From Streptomyces noursei ATCC 11455 (GTDB lineage Bacteria; Actinomycetota; Actinomycetes; Streptomycetales; Streptomycetaceae), in NCBI RefSeq assembly GCF_001704275.1, contig NZ_CP011533.1:8866001-8930000 (forward strand): a stretch of DNA of 64,000 nucleotides, written 5' to 3'. Within the stretch, counting starts at the first letter, position 1. Each line of letters opens with the position of its first letter. The notes under the pieces were generated by a model that did no database searches, was not told the DNA's origin, and saw only the letters and a program-made list of their open reading frames with translations. Of the stretch, positions 52,766 to 61,352 are shown piece by piece. A program made the position numbers and the translations under genes.

Positions 52766-53380
52766 GTGTCAACTCAAGGAAATGTTCAGGGAAGTCTAAA
52801 GGAAGACGGCGTCGAGGTTTCGGGTGTGACGTCGAAGTGGCGCCGCCGTCTCACCTGTCTCGGGGTCTACGGACTGTTCGCGGCCCTGGCCGGAACCGTG
52901 GTGACCGCCACGGCCGCGCCCGCCGCGTCGTCACCGGTGGCCGGCGCCCCGGCCGTCGACATCACCTGCGCGAACGGCACCGGGTCGGTGGTGAAGACCG
53001 ACGAGGATCCGGGCAAGCCGGTCGAGTACCAGGCAAAGGGCACGTGCGCAGTCACGGGCACGCAGACCGGCACAGCGAACGGCACGGCCTCGTTCTCCAT
53101 CCCCCCGAATACGTGCGCGAGCGCGACGACGACCGCGACGGGAAGCATCACGTGGCCCTCGGGGCGGACCAGTACCTTCTCGATCACCGTGCGGTGGGTC
53201 GCCACTGCAGGCCATGGCATCTCGGCCAACATCGTCAACGGCTCGATCACGAGCGGCCTCTACACGGGCGCTGTGGTGGCCGGTACGGCCGTCGCGCCTG
53301 AATCAGTCCGGCTCAACTGCCTCACCACGGGGACCTTCGACGGGGCCACGGGTTCCGGCAGCGGGTCCGTGATCGGATAA
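52766..53380 (+). CDS. Secreted protein of unknown function
   Basis: 204 residues from GTG 52766 (GGAGGAGGC upstream). A long charged N-region (about 30 residues), then a hydrophobic core LTCLGVYGLFAALAGTVVTATA, and a Thr/Ser/Gly-rich mature domain with four Cys (ITCANGTG, GTCAVTG, NTCASAT, LNCLTTG), probably two disulfides, beta-rich. No family recognised. Upstream of the isoprenoid cluster but separated by a hairpin. Confidence 0.75.
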   Translation: MSTQGNVQGSLKEDGVEVSGVTSKWRRRLTCLGVYGLFAALAGTVVTATAAPAASSPVAGAPAVDITCANGTGSVVKTDEDPGKPVEYQAKGTCAVTGTQTGTANGTASFSIPPNTCASATTTATGSITWPSGRTSTFSITVRWVATAGHGISANIVNGSITSGLYTGAVVAGTAVAPESVRLNCLTTGTFDGATGSGSGSVIG

Positions 53381-53402
53381 ACCTGACGGTTTCAACGGGC
53401 TT

Positions 53403-53431
53403 GTGCCGGGCGTGACATGACCGGCCGGCAC
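53403..53431 (+). terminator. Hairpin after the secreted-protein gene
   Basis: gtgccgg (53403-53409) pairs with ccggcac (53425-53431), 22 bp after the stop codon. Seven base pairs, moderate. Confidence 0.45.
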
Positions 53432-53522
53432 GGGCTCTGACATCAGGCCCTCGACATCCACCGGGGACCGTAGCGGTATTTCCCCTTCACGACGCGGGGT
53501 GCAGTGTGCGACTGGAGCATTC

Positions 53523-54386
53523 ATGTCGAGCCGAGACGACGTCACCGGGCACCTCGTTGGTCAACCCGTTCCCCGTGGCGGAGAATCCGCGGATGAGTCC
53601 GCTCACGCTCGATCGGCGCCGCTCGTTCCCGGCCATATCGCCATCGTCATGGACGGAAACGGCCGATGGGCCACCCGACAGGGACTGACCCGCACCCGGG
53701 GCCACACAGCCGGCGGGAAGACGCTCATAGATGTGGTCGAGGGTGCCGTCGAGATCGGCATTCGCCACTTGACAGTATTCGGGTTCTCCACCGAGAACTG
53801 GTGCCGTCCCGCAGCCGAGGTCGACTTCCTGATGACGCTGATGCGGAGTGCCCTGCGCAAGCATCGCCTGCGGCTCCACGCCAACGCCGTGCGCATCCGC
53901 CACCTGGGGCGACGCACCGGGCTACCACCCGCACTCATCAGCGAGATCGAGGCGGCCGAGCGGTTGACCGCCGGCAACGACCGGCTCACCTTGACCATTT
54001 GCCTCAACTACGGAGGCCGGGCGGAACTGCTCGACGCGGCGCGCGGCGTCGCCGAAGCCGCCGCCGTCGGCACCCTCGACCCGGCGGCCCTGGACGCTCA
54101 GACGTTCGCCCGCTACCTCTACGCGCCCGACCTGCCGGACGTCGACCTGTTCATCCGCACCGCTGGTGAGCAGCGCATCAGCAACTTCCTGCTCTGGCAG
54201 TGCGCCTACGCCGAACTCGCCTTCGTCGACACACCGTGGCCCGACTTCGACCGCCATCACCTGCGGCAGGCGGTGGAGGTCTACGCGACCCGCAACCGCA
54301 CCTTCGGAACCCTCACGGATCCGGGCCGCAGCACCGAGCGTCCCGCACCCAGGAGGCAGCCGTGTACCTCGACCATCGAGCCCTGA
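53523..54386 (+). CDS. cis-Prenyltransferase (polyprenyl diphosphate synthase, UppS family)
   Basis: 287 residues. GHIAIVMDGNGRWATRQGL carries the catalytic Asp44, GFSTENWCRPAAEVDFLM is the next block, and RTAGEQRISNFLLWQCAYAEL the C-terminal substrate motif (usual RTSGEQRLSNF). Builds Z-configured prenyl diphosphates from IPP. The first about 36 residues are a non-conserved polar extension. ATG 53523 follows GGAG. Overlaps the next gene by 25 bp. Pairing with a squalene/phytoene-synthase homologue suggests a secondary rather than cell-wall role. Confidence 0.9.
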   Translation: MSSRDDVTGHLVGQPVPRGGESADESAHARSAPLVPGHIAIVMDGNGRWATRQGLTRTRGHTAGGKTLIDVVEGAVEIGIRHLTVFGFSTENWCRPAAEVDFLMTLMRSALRKHRLRLHANAVRIRHLGRRTGLPPALISEIEAAERLTAGNDRLTLTICLNYGGRAELLDAARGVAEAAAVGTLDPAALDAQTFARYLYAPDLPDVDLFIRTAGEQRISNFLLWQCAYAELAFVDTPWPDFDRHHLRQAVEVYATRNRTFGTLTDPGRSTERPAPRRQPCTSTIEP

Positions 54387-55330
54387 CCCGCGCCGGCATT
54401 CACGATCCCATCCTGCGCGAGTCCTACGAGTACTGCCGCCGGCTCCTGATCGCCGTCGGGGACGGGAAGGACATCTGGCGCGGCAGCTTCCTGCTGCCAC
54501 CGGAACGACGACCGCACCTGTGGGCGGTGTACGGATTCGCTCGGCACTATGACGAGTTGTCCGAGGTCCCCGCCGACACGGGGGAGGGACAACGGCGCTT
54601 TGCCGACTGGTGCAACGCCGCGATGACCGACCTGGAGTCCGGGCACTCGTGTGAGCCGAGCGTGCGCGCGATGACGCACACACTCCGCACCTGGGACCTC
54701 GATCCCGCACGGGTTCGGTCACTTCTCGACGCCTATCTGATGGACCAGAGCGTCACGGAGTACGCCACCTTCGATGACCTGCTGCGCTACCTGCGTCTCC
54801 TCGCCGTTGAGCCGTTCCCCATGATCGTCACGCTCATGGGGCCCTCAAGCCGTCCAGCGGGGCCGCAGACGGAGGCGATGGCTCTGGCCCTGCAACTGAC
54901 CAACCTCATCCGCGATCTCGCCGCGGACCAGCGCCGCGGCCGGACCTACCTGCCGCTGGAAGACTTCGACCGCTTCGGGGTCACACGTCAGGACCTGGCC
55001 CGTGGACGGATGACCCCGGCGATCAGAGAACTGGTGAAGTTCGAGGTGGACCGGGCCCAGGCCTTCTATGAGGAAGGCGCAGGGCTGCCCGACCTCGTGC
55101 ATCCCCAGTGCCGGGAACTTTTCAGGGCCTCATTGACGTTCTACCGCTCCTACCTCATCGAGATCGAGCGGCGGGGCTACGACGTGCTGAGCAGCAAGCC
55201 CCGCATCGGTCACGCGCACCAGGCGCGGATGGGGCTGCGGCTGGGTGTTCCCCTGCTGATGTCCCGTGCGCGTCGTTCCGGTATGGGAACGGGCCCTGCG
55301 CGGCGCTGGGAGGGGGCCGCGTGTTTGTGA
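54362..55330 (+). CDS. Squalene/phytoene synthase family protein
   Basis: 322-residue trans-isoprenyl head-to-head synthase fold. First acidic motif is YGFARHYDELSE (DELSE, residues about 64-68; last Asp replaced by Glu), second is QLTNLIRDLAADQRRGRTYLPLED (about 178-200). Expected to condense two prenyl diphosphates, or to act as a related prenyltransferase. GTG 54362 with AGGAGG inside the end of the cis-prenyltransferase gene, so strongly coupled. The stop overlaps the transporter start. Confidence 0.88.
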   Translation: MYLDHRALTRAGIHDPILRESYEYCRRLLIAVGDGKDIWRGSFLLPPERRPHLWAVYGFARHYDELSEVPADTGEGQRRFADWCNAAMTDLESGHSCEPSVRAMTHTLRTWDLDPARVRSLLDAYLMDQSVTEYATFDDLLRYLRLLAVEPFPMIVTLMGPSSRPAGPQTEAMALALQLTNLIRDLAADQRRGRTYLPLEDFDRFGVTRQDLARGRMTPAIRELVKFEVDRAQAFYEEGAGLPDLVHPQCRELFRASLTFYRSYLIEIERRGYDVLSSKPRIGHAHQARMGLRLGVPLLMSRARRSGMGTGPARRWEGAACL

Positions 55331-57510
55331 GGCTCGGCCGGGCCGCCGCCCGCCGCAGCTGGGTCTTCCTCGCGGTGCCCCTGGTGCTGGCCGCGCTGGC
55401 GGCGGTCGCGGCGTCGGGCATCCACGACAAGCTGAGCTACGGGGGAATCATCGCGCGTGACGCCGAGTCCAACCGGGCCGCAGTGGCGGTCCGGGACCGT
55501 ATCGGGCGCGGCGGCGCGGACGTGATCGCTCTCTACCGCAACCCCCACCACACCGTCGAGGAGCCGATGTTCCGCCGGGCGGTGGAGGGTTCACTGGCAT
55601 CCGCGCCGAGCGGGACCGTCGTTTCCACGATGACGTACTGGTCGCGCGATCTGCCCCCGCTGGTCTCGAAGGACCGCCACGCGACGGCCGTCGCGATCAT
55701 GGTCGCCGGAGCGGACGACACCAGCCGCATGGCCAGTTTCCGCCGGCTCCGCCCGGCGTTGCGGGCCGAGGGCTTCGGCATCGAGTACGCCGGGCCGGTC
55801 GCGGTGGTCGACGAGGTCGCCGAGCGAACCCTGGCCGATGTGCGCCGCGCCGAACTGATCGCGTTTCCCCTGGTGCTGGCCGTGCTCCTGCTGATCTTCC
55901 GCAGCCTGGTGGCGGCCCTGCTGCCGGTGGTCATCGGCGGGCTCAGCATCGGCATCACGCTGGGTGTTCTGGTGCTGCTGAGCGGCACGGTGGAGCTCTC
56001 GTTCATCACGGTGAGCCTGGTGACCTCCCTGGGACTGGCCCTGGGAGTGGACGCCGCCCTCTTCGTCGTCGGGCGGTTCCGCGAAGAGCTCGCCGGATGT
56101 GACAGCGTGCCGGACGCGGTCGCGGCCACGTGCGCCACCGCCGGCCGCACGGTGTTCCTGTCCGGGGCCACCATGACCGGCATCGCTCTGGGATTCCTGT
56201 TCTTCCCCATCGGCGTCATGCGGGCGTTGGGTGTCGGCTCGGCCGTCGTCATCGCCGTCAGCGCCGTCCTCAGCGTCACCGCGCTGCCCGCCGCGCTGGC
56301 CCTCCTCGGCCCGCGCGTGAACGCCGGACGGCTCCACCGGCCACGACGAAAGGACACGACCCCTGAACGGGGGGTGTGGGCCCGGCTGGCCGGGACGGTG
56401 ATGGCCCAGCCAGGGCACTACGTGATCGGTACCCTGCTGGCCCTGCTGACCCTGACGGCACCCTTCGCGCACCTGACCCTCGGCTTCCCCGACCAGCGGA
56501 CCCTGCCCGCCGACGCAGCCTCCCGCCGGGCCTCCGAGGCCCTGGGGCGCGACTTCGCGCTCGGCGGGCTGGACGCCGTGCAGGTCGTGGTCACCGTGCC
56601 GCAACGGCTGGACACCCACGACGGGCAGCGCACACTGACCGCCTGGGCCGGCGAACTCGTCCACCTGCCCGGCACCGGTGCCGGTCTCATCGCCGCGACG
56701 TCCCAGCACAGCGCGGTGATCTATCTGGCCCACAGTGGCAGCGCCGAGGACCCGGCCACTCGCGCCCTGGTGCGGCGCATTCGCGCGCTGCCCCCGCCGG
56801 ACGGAGGCCAAGTCCTGGTGGGCGGGCTGTCGGCCATGGCCCAGGACACCCTCCAACTACTGGGCCGACGGCTGCCGTGGGCCCTGCTCTTCATCGCGGT
56901 CTTCACGTATGTGCTGCTGCTGACGGCACTGCGGTCGGTCGTCCTGCCGGCGAAGGCACTGCTCGTCAACGCACTGTCCCTCAGCGCCTCCTTCGGCGCA
57001 CTGGTGTGGATCTTCCAGGACGGGCATCTGGCCTGGCTGGTCGGCGCGAGTCGCACCGGCTACATCGATGTGGCCCAGCCTGTGATCATGCTGATTCTGC
57101 TGATCGGCCTCTCGATGGACTACGAGTTCTTCCTGCTGTCGCGCATCCGCGAGCAGTACGACGCCACCGGGGACAACACCACCGCGGTCGCCATCGGGCT
57201 GCAGCGGTCCGCTCCGGTCATCACCGCTGCCGCCGCAGTGGTTCTGGTCGTCAGCGCGGCCTTCGCCACCAGCGGCGTGATCATGGTCAAGGAACTGTGC
57301 GTCGGTATGTTCATCGCGATCGCGCTGGACGCAACCCTTGTCCGGGCACTGCTCGTCCCTGCCGCCATGCGACTACTGGGCCGAGCCAACTGGTGGCTTC
57401 CTGGCGCAAAGCACCGACAGCAGGGGGGAGAGGAGGCCCTTGCCCCGCCTGGTGCGCACGATGAGTACGCGACAGAGCGACGAACCGTCATGGTGTGGAC
57501 CGACGAATAG
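55321..57510 (+). CDS. MMPL/RND-type lipid transporter
   Basis: 729 residues with about 12 membrane helices in two RND repeats. MMPL blocks: YGGIIARDAESNRA, GPVAVVDEVAERTLADVRRAELIAFPLVL, GLALGVDAALFVVGRFREEL and in the second half GLSMDYEFFLLSRIREQYD. MmpL proteins export large lipids. GTG 55321 (or GTG 55327, overlapping the upstream stop as GTGA) after GGGAGGGGG. As third gene of the operon it probably exports the isoprenoid product. Confidence 0.9.
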   Translation: MFVRLGRAAARRSWVFLAVPLVLAALAAVAASGIHDKLSYGGIIARDAESNRAAVAVRDRIGRGGADVIALYRNPHHTVEEPMFRRAVEGSLASAPSGTVVSTMTYWSRDLPPLVSKDRHATAVAIMVAGADDTSRMASFRRLRPALRAEGFGIEYAGPVAVVDEVAERTLADVRRAELIAFPLVLAVLLLIFRSLVAALLPVVIGGLSIGITLGVLVLLSGTVELSFITVSLVTSLGLALGVDAALFVVGRFREELAGCDSVPDAVAATCATAGRTVFLSGATMTGIALGFLFFPIGVMRALGVGSAVVIAVSAVLSVTALPAALALLGPRVNAGRLHRPRRKDTTPERGVWARLAGTVMAQPGHYVIGTLLALLTLTAPFAHLTLGFPDQRTLPADAASRRASEALGRDFALGGLDAVQVVVTVPQRLDTHDGQRTLTAWAGELVHLPGTGAGLIAATSQHSAVIYLAHSGSAEDPATRALVRRIRALPPPDGGQVLVGGLSAMAQDTLQLLGRRLPWALLFIAVFTYVLLLTALRSVVLPAKALLVNALSLSASFGALVWIFQDGHLAWLVGASRTGYIDVAQPVIMLILLIGLSMDYEFFLLSRIREQYDATGDNTTAVAIGLQRSAPVITAAAAVVLVVSAAFATSGVIMVKELCVGMFIAIALDATLVRALLVPAAMRLLGRANWWLPGAKHRQQGGEEALAPPGAHDEYATERRTVMVWTDE

Positions 57511-57511
57511 C

Positions 57512-57895
57512 TCACTGAGTGGAGCGCCGGACCGCGCTGCTCACTGACCAGCAGTACCGCGAGGCGTCCACCCGTAAAGCGGGTCCCTTGAACTTCTCGC
57601 ATAGCGAATGGGCAATCGCGGCGACGGTGTCGATGTCGGTGCCCCTCGCGAAGCCGGATTCGCCCATACGGATACCGGCGAGAAGGTACAGCACGAGCAG
57701 GGCATTCACGACGAAACCGGCGCGGTCGCGGGAGTGCATCGCTGATTTGCCGAGGGAACTGGTGACGAACCCCTCGACGCCGGTCACGGCGGCGCTGCCG
57801 GTGTGGAGGGCATTGACGATCTCGACGAGGGGCATGACTGGCACGGGGGTGAAGAAACGAAGCTCCAGGACACGGTCGGCACGGGTGGTGGCCAT
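57512..57895 (-). pseudogene. 3-hydroxyacyl-CoA dehydrogenase remnant
   Basis: Minus frame encodes RADRVLELRFFTPVPVM, GFVTSSLGKSAMHSRDRAGF and NALLVLYLLAGIRMGESGFA, the centre of 3-hydroxybutyryl-CoA dehydrogenases (normally HFFNPVPVM, GFVVNRLL). The NAD-binding N-terminus is missing. After DIDTV the sequence jumps to AAIAHSLCEKFK, skipping the usual CAHPMGPLALADLIGLD stretch, and ends abnormally. A truncated, internally deleted gene. Confidence 0.75.
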
Positions 57896-58138
57896 CGGCC
57901 TCCGTGCGCGGCGCATGTGCGGACGTTCAACCACGTGGCTGTCAGTGGGAAAACACCTCCTGGACGCCGTGGGGCGAGCAGGCGAGGGCTGCTGGCGGTT
58001 CAGTCGGTCTGGTGCTCGTGCTGGTCGTGGGCGGCTGTCTGTGCTCGAGATCGTCTGACACATTAGCGATCACGGATTTCCGGGGCCCCGGCGTACGAGT
58101 GGCGTCGCTCCCTACGATCGGGGCGGGAGGTGGAACAG

Positions 58139-58609
58139 GTGGCCATAGACACGGAAGCAGACCTTCGTGAGCTGATCACTGCTCGCCGGGTCGAACTGGA
58201 GTCGCAGGCAGAGAAGTTGAGCCAGCAGCTTCAAGAGGTGCGCGACGAGCTGGAGGAGCTTGCCGTCGCCGAGCGGGTCGCGCGTCGGCTGGTCGAACAG
58301 CTGCACGCCGAGACGGAACGGGAAGCGACGCCGGCGCAGGCTGCAGGGCAGGTCGCGGGCCGTGCGGTGCTGCTGGTGCCGCAACGTGAGCGCGGCGCGG
58401 ACGGGGCGGCCCTGCCTGAGCACTACCAGCGGATCACGGACGTGGTGCGGCGGACGGATGCGCCTGTCATGGTCAAGCAGGTCTGCGACGAGCTGGGGAT
58501 GTCCACGGAGCCGGCCCGCTCGGAGGCGATGCGTTCGAAGCTGAACCTGCTGGCCGAGCGGGGCTGGCTGCGCAAGCTGGCCGACGGGAAGTTCACCACC
58601 ACACTGTGA
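58139..58609 (+). CDS. Coiled-coil / winged-helix protein next to transposase remnant
   Basis: 156 residues. N-terminal half is a coiled coil (ELESQAEKLSQQLQEVRDEL then EELAVAERVARRLVEQL); C-terminal half a winged helix (DVVRRTDAPVMVKQVCDEL, KLNLLAERGWLRKLADGKF). Proteins of this layout recur near actinomycete transposase genes, but their function is unknown. GTG 58139 follows GGGAGG; GTG 58130 is an alternative. Confidence 0.7.
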   Translation: MAIDTEADLRELITARRVELESQAEKLSQQLQEVRDELEELAVAERVARRLVEQLHAETEREATPAQAAGQVAGRAVLLVPQRERGADGAALPEHYQRITDVVRRTDAPVMVKQVCDELGMSTEPARSEAMRSKLNLLAERGWLRKLADGKFTTTL

Positions 58610-58666
58610 ACGTGCCCCGACCACCGACAACATGCCGTTCGGGCCGTAACGTTCGCTCCCCCGGGC

Positions 58667-59310
58667 GTGATGGCCACCACTCGCCACGACACCGTCGTCA
58701 CCCGCTGGGCTCTCGATCACCCCGTCCACGACCTGTTCAACGGCCTGCCGCGGCAGAAGTGGAAGCGCCGGTCTTGTGGGAAAGGCGCCCACGGCCCGCG
58801 GGTGTTCGACTGGGCACGCATCGAGGTGCGGCCCTGGCACCGTCCAGACCGGCGACACTGGGTCCTTGCCCGCCGCAGCGTGAGCCGCCCGCAGGAGATC
58901 TCCTACTACATCGCCTACTGCCCCGCCGAAACGACCCTGGACGCACTGATCCAGGTCGCCGGCAGCCGGTGGGCGGTCGAGGAGTGCTTCCAGACCGCCA
59001 AGGGCGAGTGCGGTCTGGACGAGTACCAGGTCCGCCGCTATCCCGGCTGGCACCGCCACATGACCCTAGCCATGGCGGTCCATGCTTGCCTGACCGTCCT
59101 GCGGGCCCATGAACTCGACACCGGGAAAGCAGAAACGGATCCTCCCCACTCATCCACCTGAGCCTCGTCGAAATCCGACGCCTGATCACCCGCCTCACCC
59201 ACCGCCAACCCCCACCCATCAGCCACGTCCTGCACTGGTCCCACTGGCGCCGCAAACGCCAACACCAAGCCCGCACCAGCCACTACAAACGACGAGGGCA
59301 CAGCCCATAG
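58667..59310 (+). pseudogene. IS701-family transposase remnant
   Basis: The frame from 58667 to 59161 carries the transposase C-terminal half: FDWARIEVRPWHRPDRRHWV, then VAGSRWAVEECFQTAKGECG (DDE Glu region) and YQVRRYPGWHRHMTLAMAVHA. The N-terminal half with the first two acidic residues is missing. At about 59140 the frame shifts, and 59149-59310 in another frame gives the normal end LSLVEIRRLITRLTHRQPP and HVLHWSHWRRKRQHQAR. The element cannot move by itself. Confidence 0.8.
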
Positions 59311-59337
59311 AACTGCCCAACCATCAGCACAAACACC

Positions 59338-59352
59338 GTTGCAGTACTAAGT
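59338..59352. mobile_element. Possible right end of the IS701-type element
   Basis: After the transposase end, cgttgcagtactaag meets the last codons of the TetR gene. Its outer bases supply the TetR stop codon (TAG on the minus strand). No matching inverted copy was found at the left side of the remnant, so the boundary is tentative. Confidence 0.35.
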
Positions 59353-59991
59353 TCCGTCCGTGCGCTTCGGGGCCGGGTGCAGGATCAGCGGTAGGTAGAC
59401 GTCGTCGACGATCTCGGTGATGACGTCGTCCGCCACGGGCGCGCCGAAGAGCAGGAACTCGTTGCGCAGCAGGTCGGTGGCGACCGTGGCGCGCCGGGAC
59501 GTGAGGATCCGGGGTTCGATCTCGCCGCGTTCGGCGGCCCGCTCCAGGATGCCGCGAAGGGCCGCCGGGCCGACGGTGTGGACGCTCTCCCGGACCAGCT
59601 TGGCGAAGTCGGGATCGCGGGTCATCTCGGCCAACAGGCCGCGCAGGATGCCGCCGAGCGGGCTGGCCACCTTGGCGGCGATCTGCCGCATCAGGTCGAT
59701 CACGTCCGAGCGCAGGGCGCCGGTGTCGGGCGGTTCGATCGAGGCGAGGCCGGCCAACCTGCAGGCATCCATGACCAGTTCGGCGCGGCCGGGCCAGCGT
59801 CGGTAGAGGGCGGCCTTGCCGGTGCGGGCCCGGTTGGCCACCCGTTCCATCGTCAGCGCGGCGTAGCCGGACTCGCTGAGCTCCTCCAGGGCCGCCATCA
59901 GGATGGCGTTCTCCAGCTCCGCGCCGCGGCGCCGGGGGCCTTTGCGGTGGTCGGCGGCGGGTGCGGTGGCGGGGTCGGCGTTGGGGGACAG
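59347..59991 (-). CDS. TetR-family regulator of the CYP105 cassette
   Basis: About 214 residues if started at CTG 59991. HTH: AELENAILMAALEELSESGY, LTMERVANRARTGKAALYRRW. The first ATG (59898) falls inside helix 1 of the HTH, so translation must begin upstream; no ATG, GTG or TTG is available before the in-frame stop, but AGGAG lies six bases before CTG 59991. Divergent from the P450 gene, with an inverted repeat in between. The C-terminus ends at the IS remnant and may have been altered by it. Confidence 0.82.
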   Translation of the reverse strand: MSPNADPATAPAADHRKGPRRRGAELENAILMAALEELSESGYAALTMERVANRARTGKAALYRRWPGRAELVMDACRLAGLASIEPPDTGALRSDVIDLMRQIAAKVASPLGGILRGLLAEMTRDPDFAKLVRESVHTVGPAALRGILERAAERGEIEPRILTSRRATVATDLLRNEFLLFGAPVADDVITEIVDDVYLPLILHPAPKRTDGT

Positions 59992-60024
59992 CGTGACTCC
60001 TGGAGTTGTCTCGTAGAGGCCGTT

Positions 60025-60076
60025 GCGTTCTCTATGGGGTCAGTCTATTCTCCCCAATTAGAGAACACAGCGTTCT
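60025..60076. promoter_or_regulatory. Operator region between TetR and CYP105 genes
   Basis: agaacacagcgttct (60062-60076) is a near-perfect 15-bp inverted repeat. GCGTTCT occurs there (60070-60076) and again at 60025-60031, 45 bp apart. Lies 34-85 bp upstream of the P450 start; probable TetR binding sites. Confidence 0.6.
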
Positions 60077-60109
60077 TTAAAGCGTGAGAAATCGATTCGG
60101 AGTGGACCG

Positions 60110-61330
60110 ATGACCGATATCGCCACGACGCCCCAGGCCACGGATGCGCCCGCCTTCCCCAGCGACCGGACCTGCCCCTACCGGTTACCGGAGGGCTACG
60201 CCAAGTTGCGGGACACCCCCGGGCCCCTGCACCGGGTGACCCTCTACGACGGCCGCCAGGTATGGGTGGTGACCAAGCACGAGGCGGCCCGCAAACTGCT
60301 CGCCGATCCGCGCCTGTCCTCCAGGCGCACGGATGCCAACTTCCCCGCCACGTCACCGCGCTTCGAGGTGGTCCGGGAAGGCCGGCCGGCGTTCATCGGC
60401 ATGGACCCGCCCGAGCACGGCCCCAAGCGGCGGATGACGATCAGCGAGTTCACCGTCAAGCGGATCAAGGGCATGCGCCCGGAGGTCGAGGAGATCGTGC
60501 ACGGCTTCCTCGACGAGATGCTCGCCTCGGGCCCGCCCGCCGACCTGGTCAGTCAGTTCTCGCTGCCGGTGCCGTCCATGGTGATCTGCCGACTGCTCGG
60601 CGTGCCCTACGCCGACCACGACTTCTTCCAGGACGCGAGCAAGCGTCTGGTGCAGGCCACGGACGTGGCGAGCGCCTCCGCCGCGCGCCAGGACCTCGTG
60701 CGCTACATGGACGCACTCATCACCGCCTGTCAGGCCGAGCCCCGGCCGGGGCTCGTGAGCACCCTGGTCACCGAGCAGCTCGCCAAGGGCGAGATCGACC
60801 GTGAGGAACTGGCCTCGACGGCGATGCTGCTGCTCATCGCCGGTCACGAGACGACCGCGTCGATGACCTCCCTCAGCGCGATCACCCTGCTGGAACACCC
60901 CGAGCAGTACGCGGCGCTGCGCGAGGACCGCAGCCTCATACCCGGTGCGGTGGAGGAACTGCTCCGCTACCTGGCCATCGCGGACATCGCCGGCGGGCGC
61001 ATCGCCCTGGCCGACATCGAGATCGAGGGCCAGCTCATCCGGGCCGGCGAGGGCGTCATCGTCGTCAACTCCATAGCCAACCGCGACGGTTCGGTGTACG
61101 AGGACCCCGACTCCTTCGACGTCCGCCGCTCCGCGCGCCACCATCTGTCCTTCGGCTTCGGTGTGCACCAGTGCCTGGGGCAGAACCTCGCCCGCCTGGA
61201 GCTGGAGGTCATCCTCAACGCGCTGATGGACCGCGTCCCGACGCTCAAACTGGCCGTTCCGGTCGAGCAGTTGAAGCTGCGACCGGGCACCACGATCCAG
61301 GGCGTCAACGAGCTCCCGGTCACCTGGTGA
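60110..61330 (+). CDS. Cytochrome P450, CYP105-like
   Basis: 406 residues, full length. I-helix LLLIAGHETTASM, ExxR in VEELLRYLAI, and haem loop FGFGVHQCLGQNLARLEL with the axial Cys. N-terminal FPSDRTCPYRLPEGYAKLRD and DPRLSSRRTDANFPATSPRF fit the CYP105 family of Streptomyces, broad-range monooxygenases for xenobiotics and secondary metabolites. Partner ferredoxin is immediately downstream. ATG 60110; strong regulation by the divergent TetR is expected. Confidence 0.93.
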   Translation: MTDIATTPQATDAPAFPSDRTCPYRLPEGYAKLRDTPGPLHRVTLYDGRQVWVVTKHEAARKLLADPRLSSRRTDANFPATSPRFEVVREGRPAFIGMDPPEHGPKRRMTISEFTVKRIKGMRPEVEEIVHGFLDEMLASGPPADLVSQFSLPVPSMVICRLLGVPYADHDFFQDASKRLVQATDVASASAARQDLVRYMDALITACQAEPRPGLVSTLVTEQLAKGEIDREELASTAMLLLIAGHETTASMTSLSAITLLEHPEQYAALREDRSLIPGAVEELLRYLAIADIAGGRIALADIEIEGQLIRAGEGVIVVNSIANRDGSVYEDPDSFDVRRSARHHLSFGFGVHQCLGQNLARLELEVILNALMDRVPTLKLAVPVEQLKLRPGTTIQGVNELPVTW

Positions 61331-61352
61331 CGGAGCGGAAAGGGGGAGAGGG

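Noticed and set aside
57519..58058. Plus-strand frame of 179 codons
   Set aside because: Antisense to the hydroxyacyl-CoA dehydrogenase remnant, which is the strand with homology.
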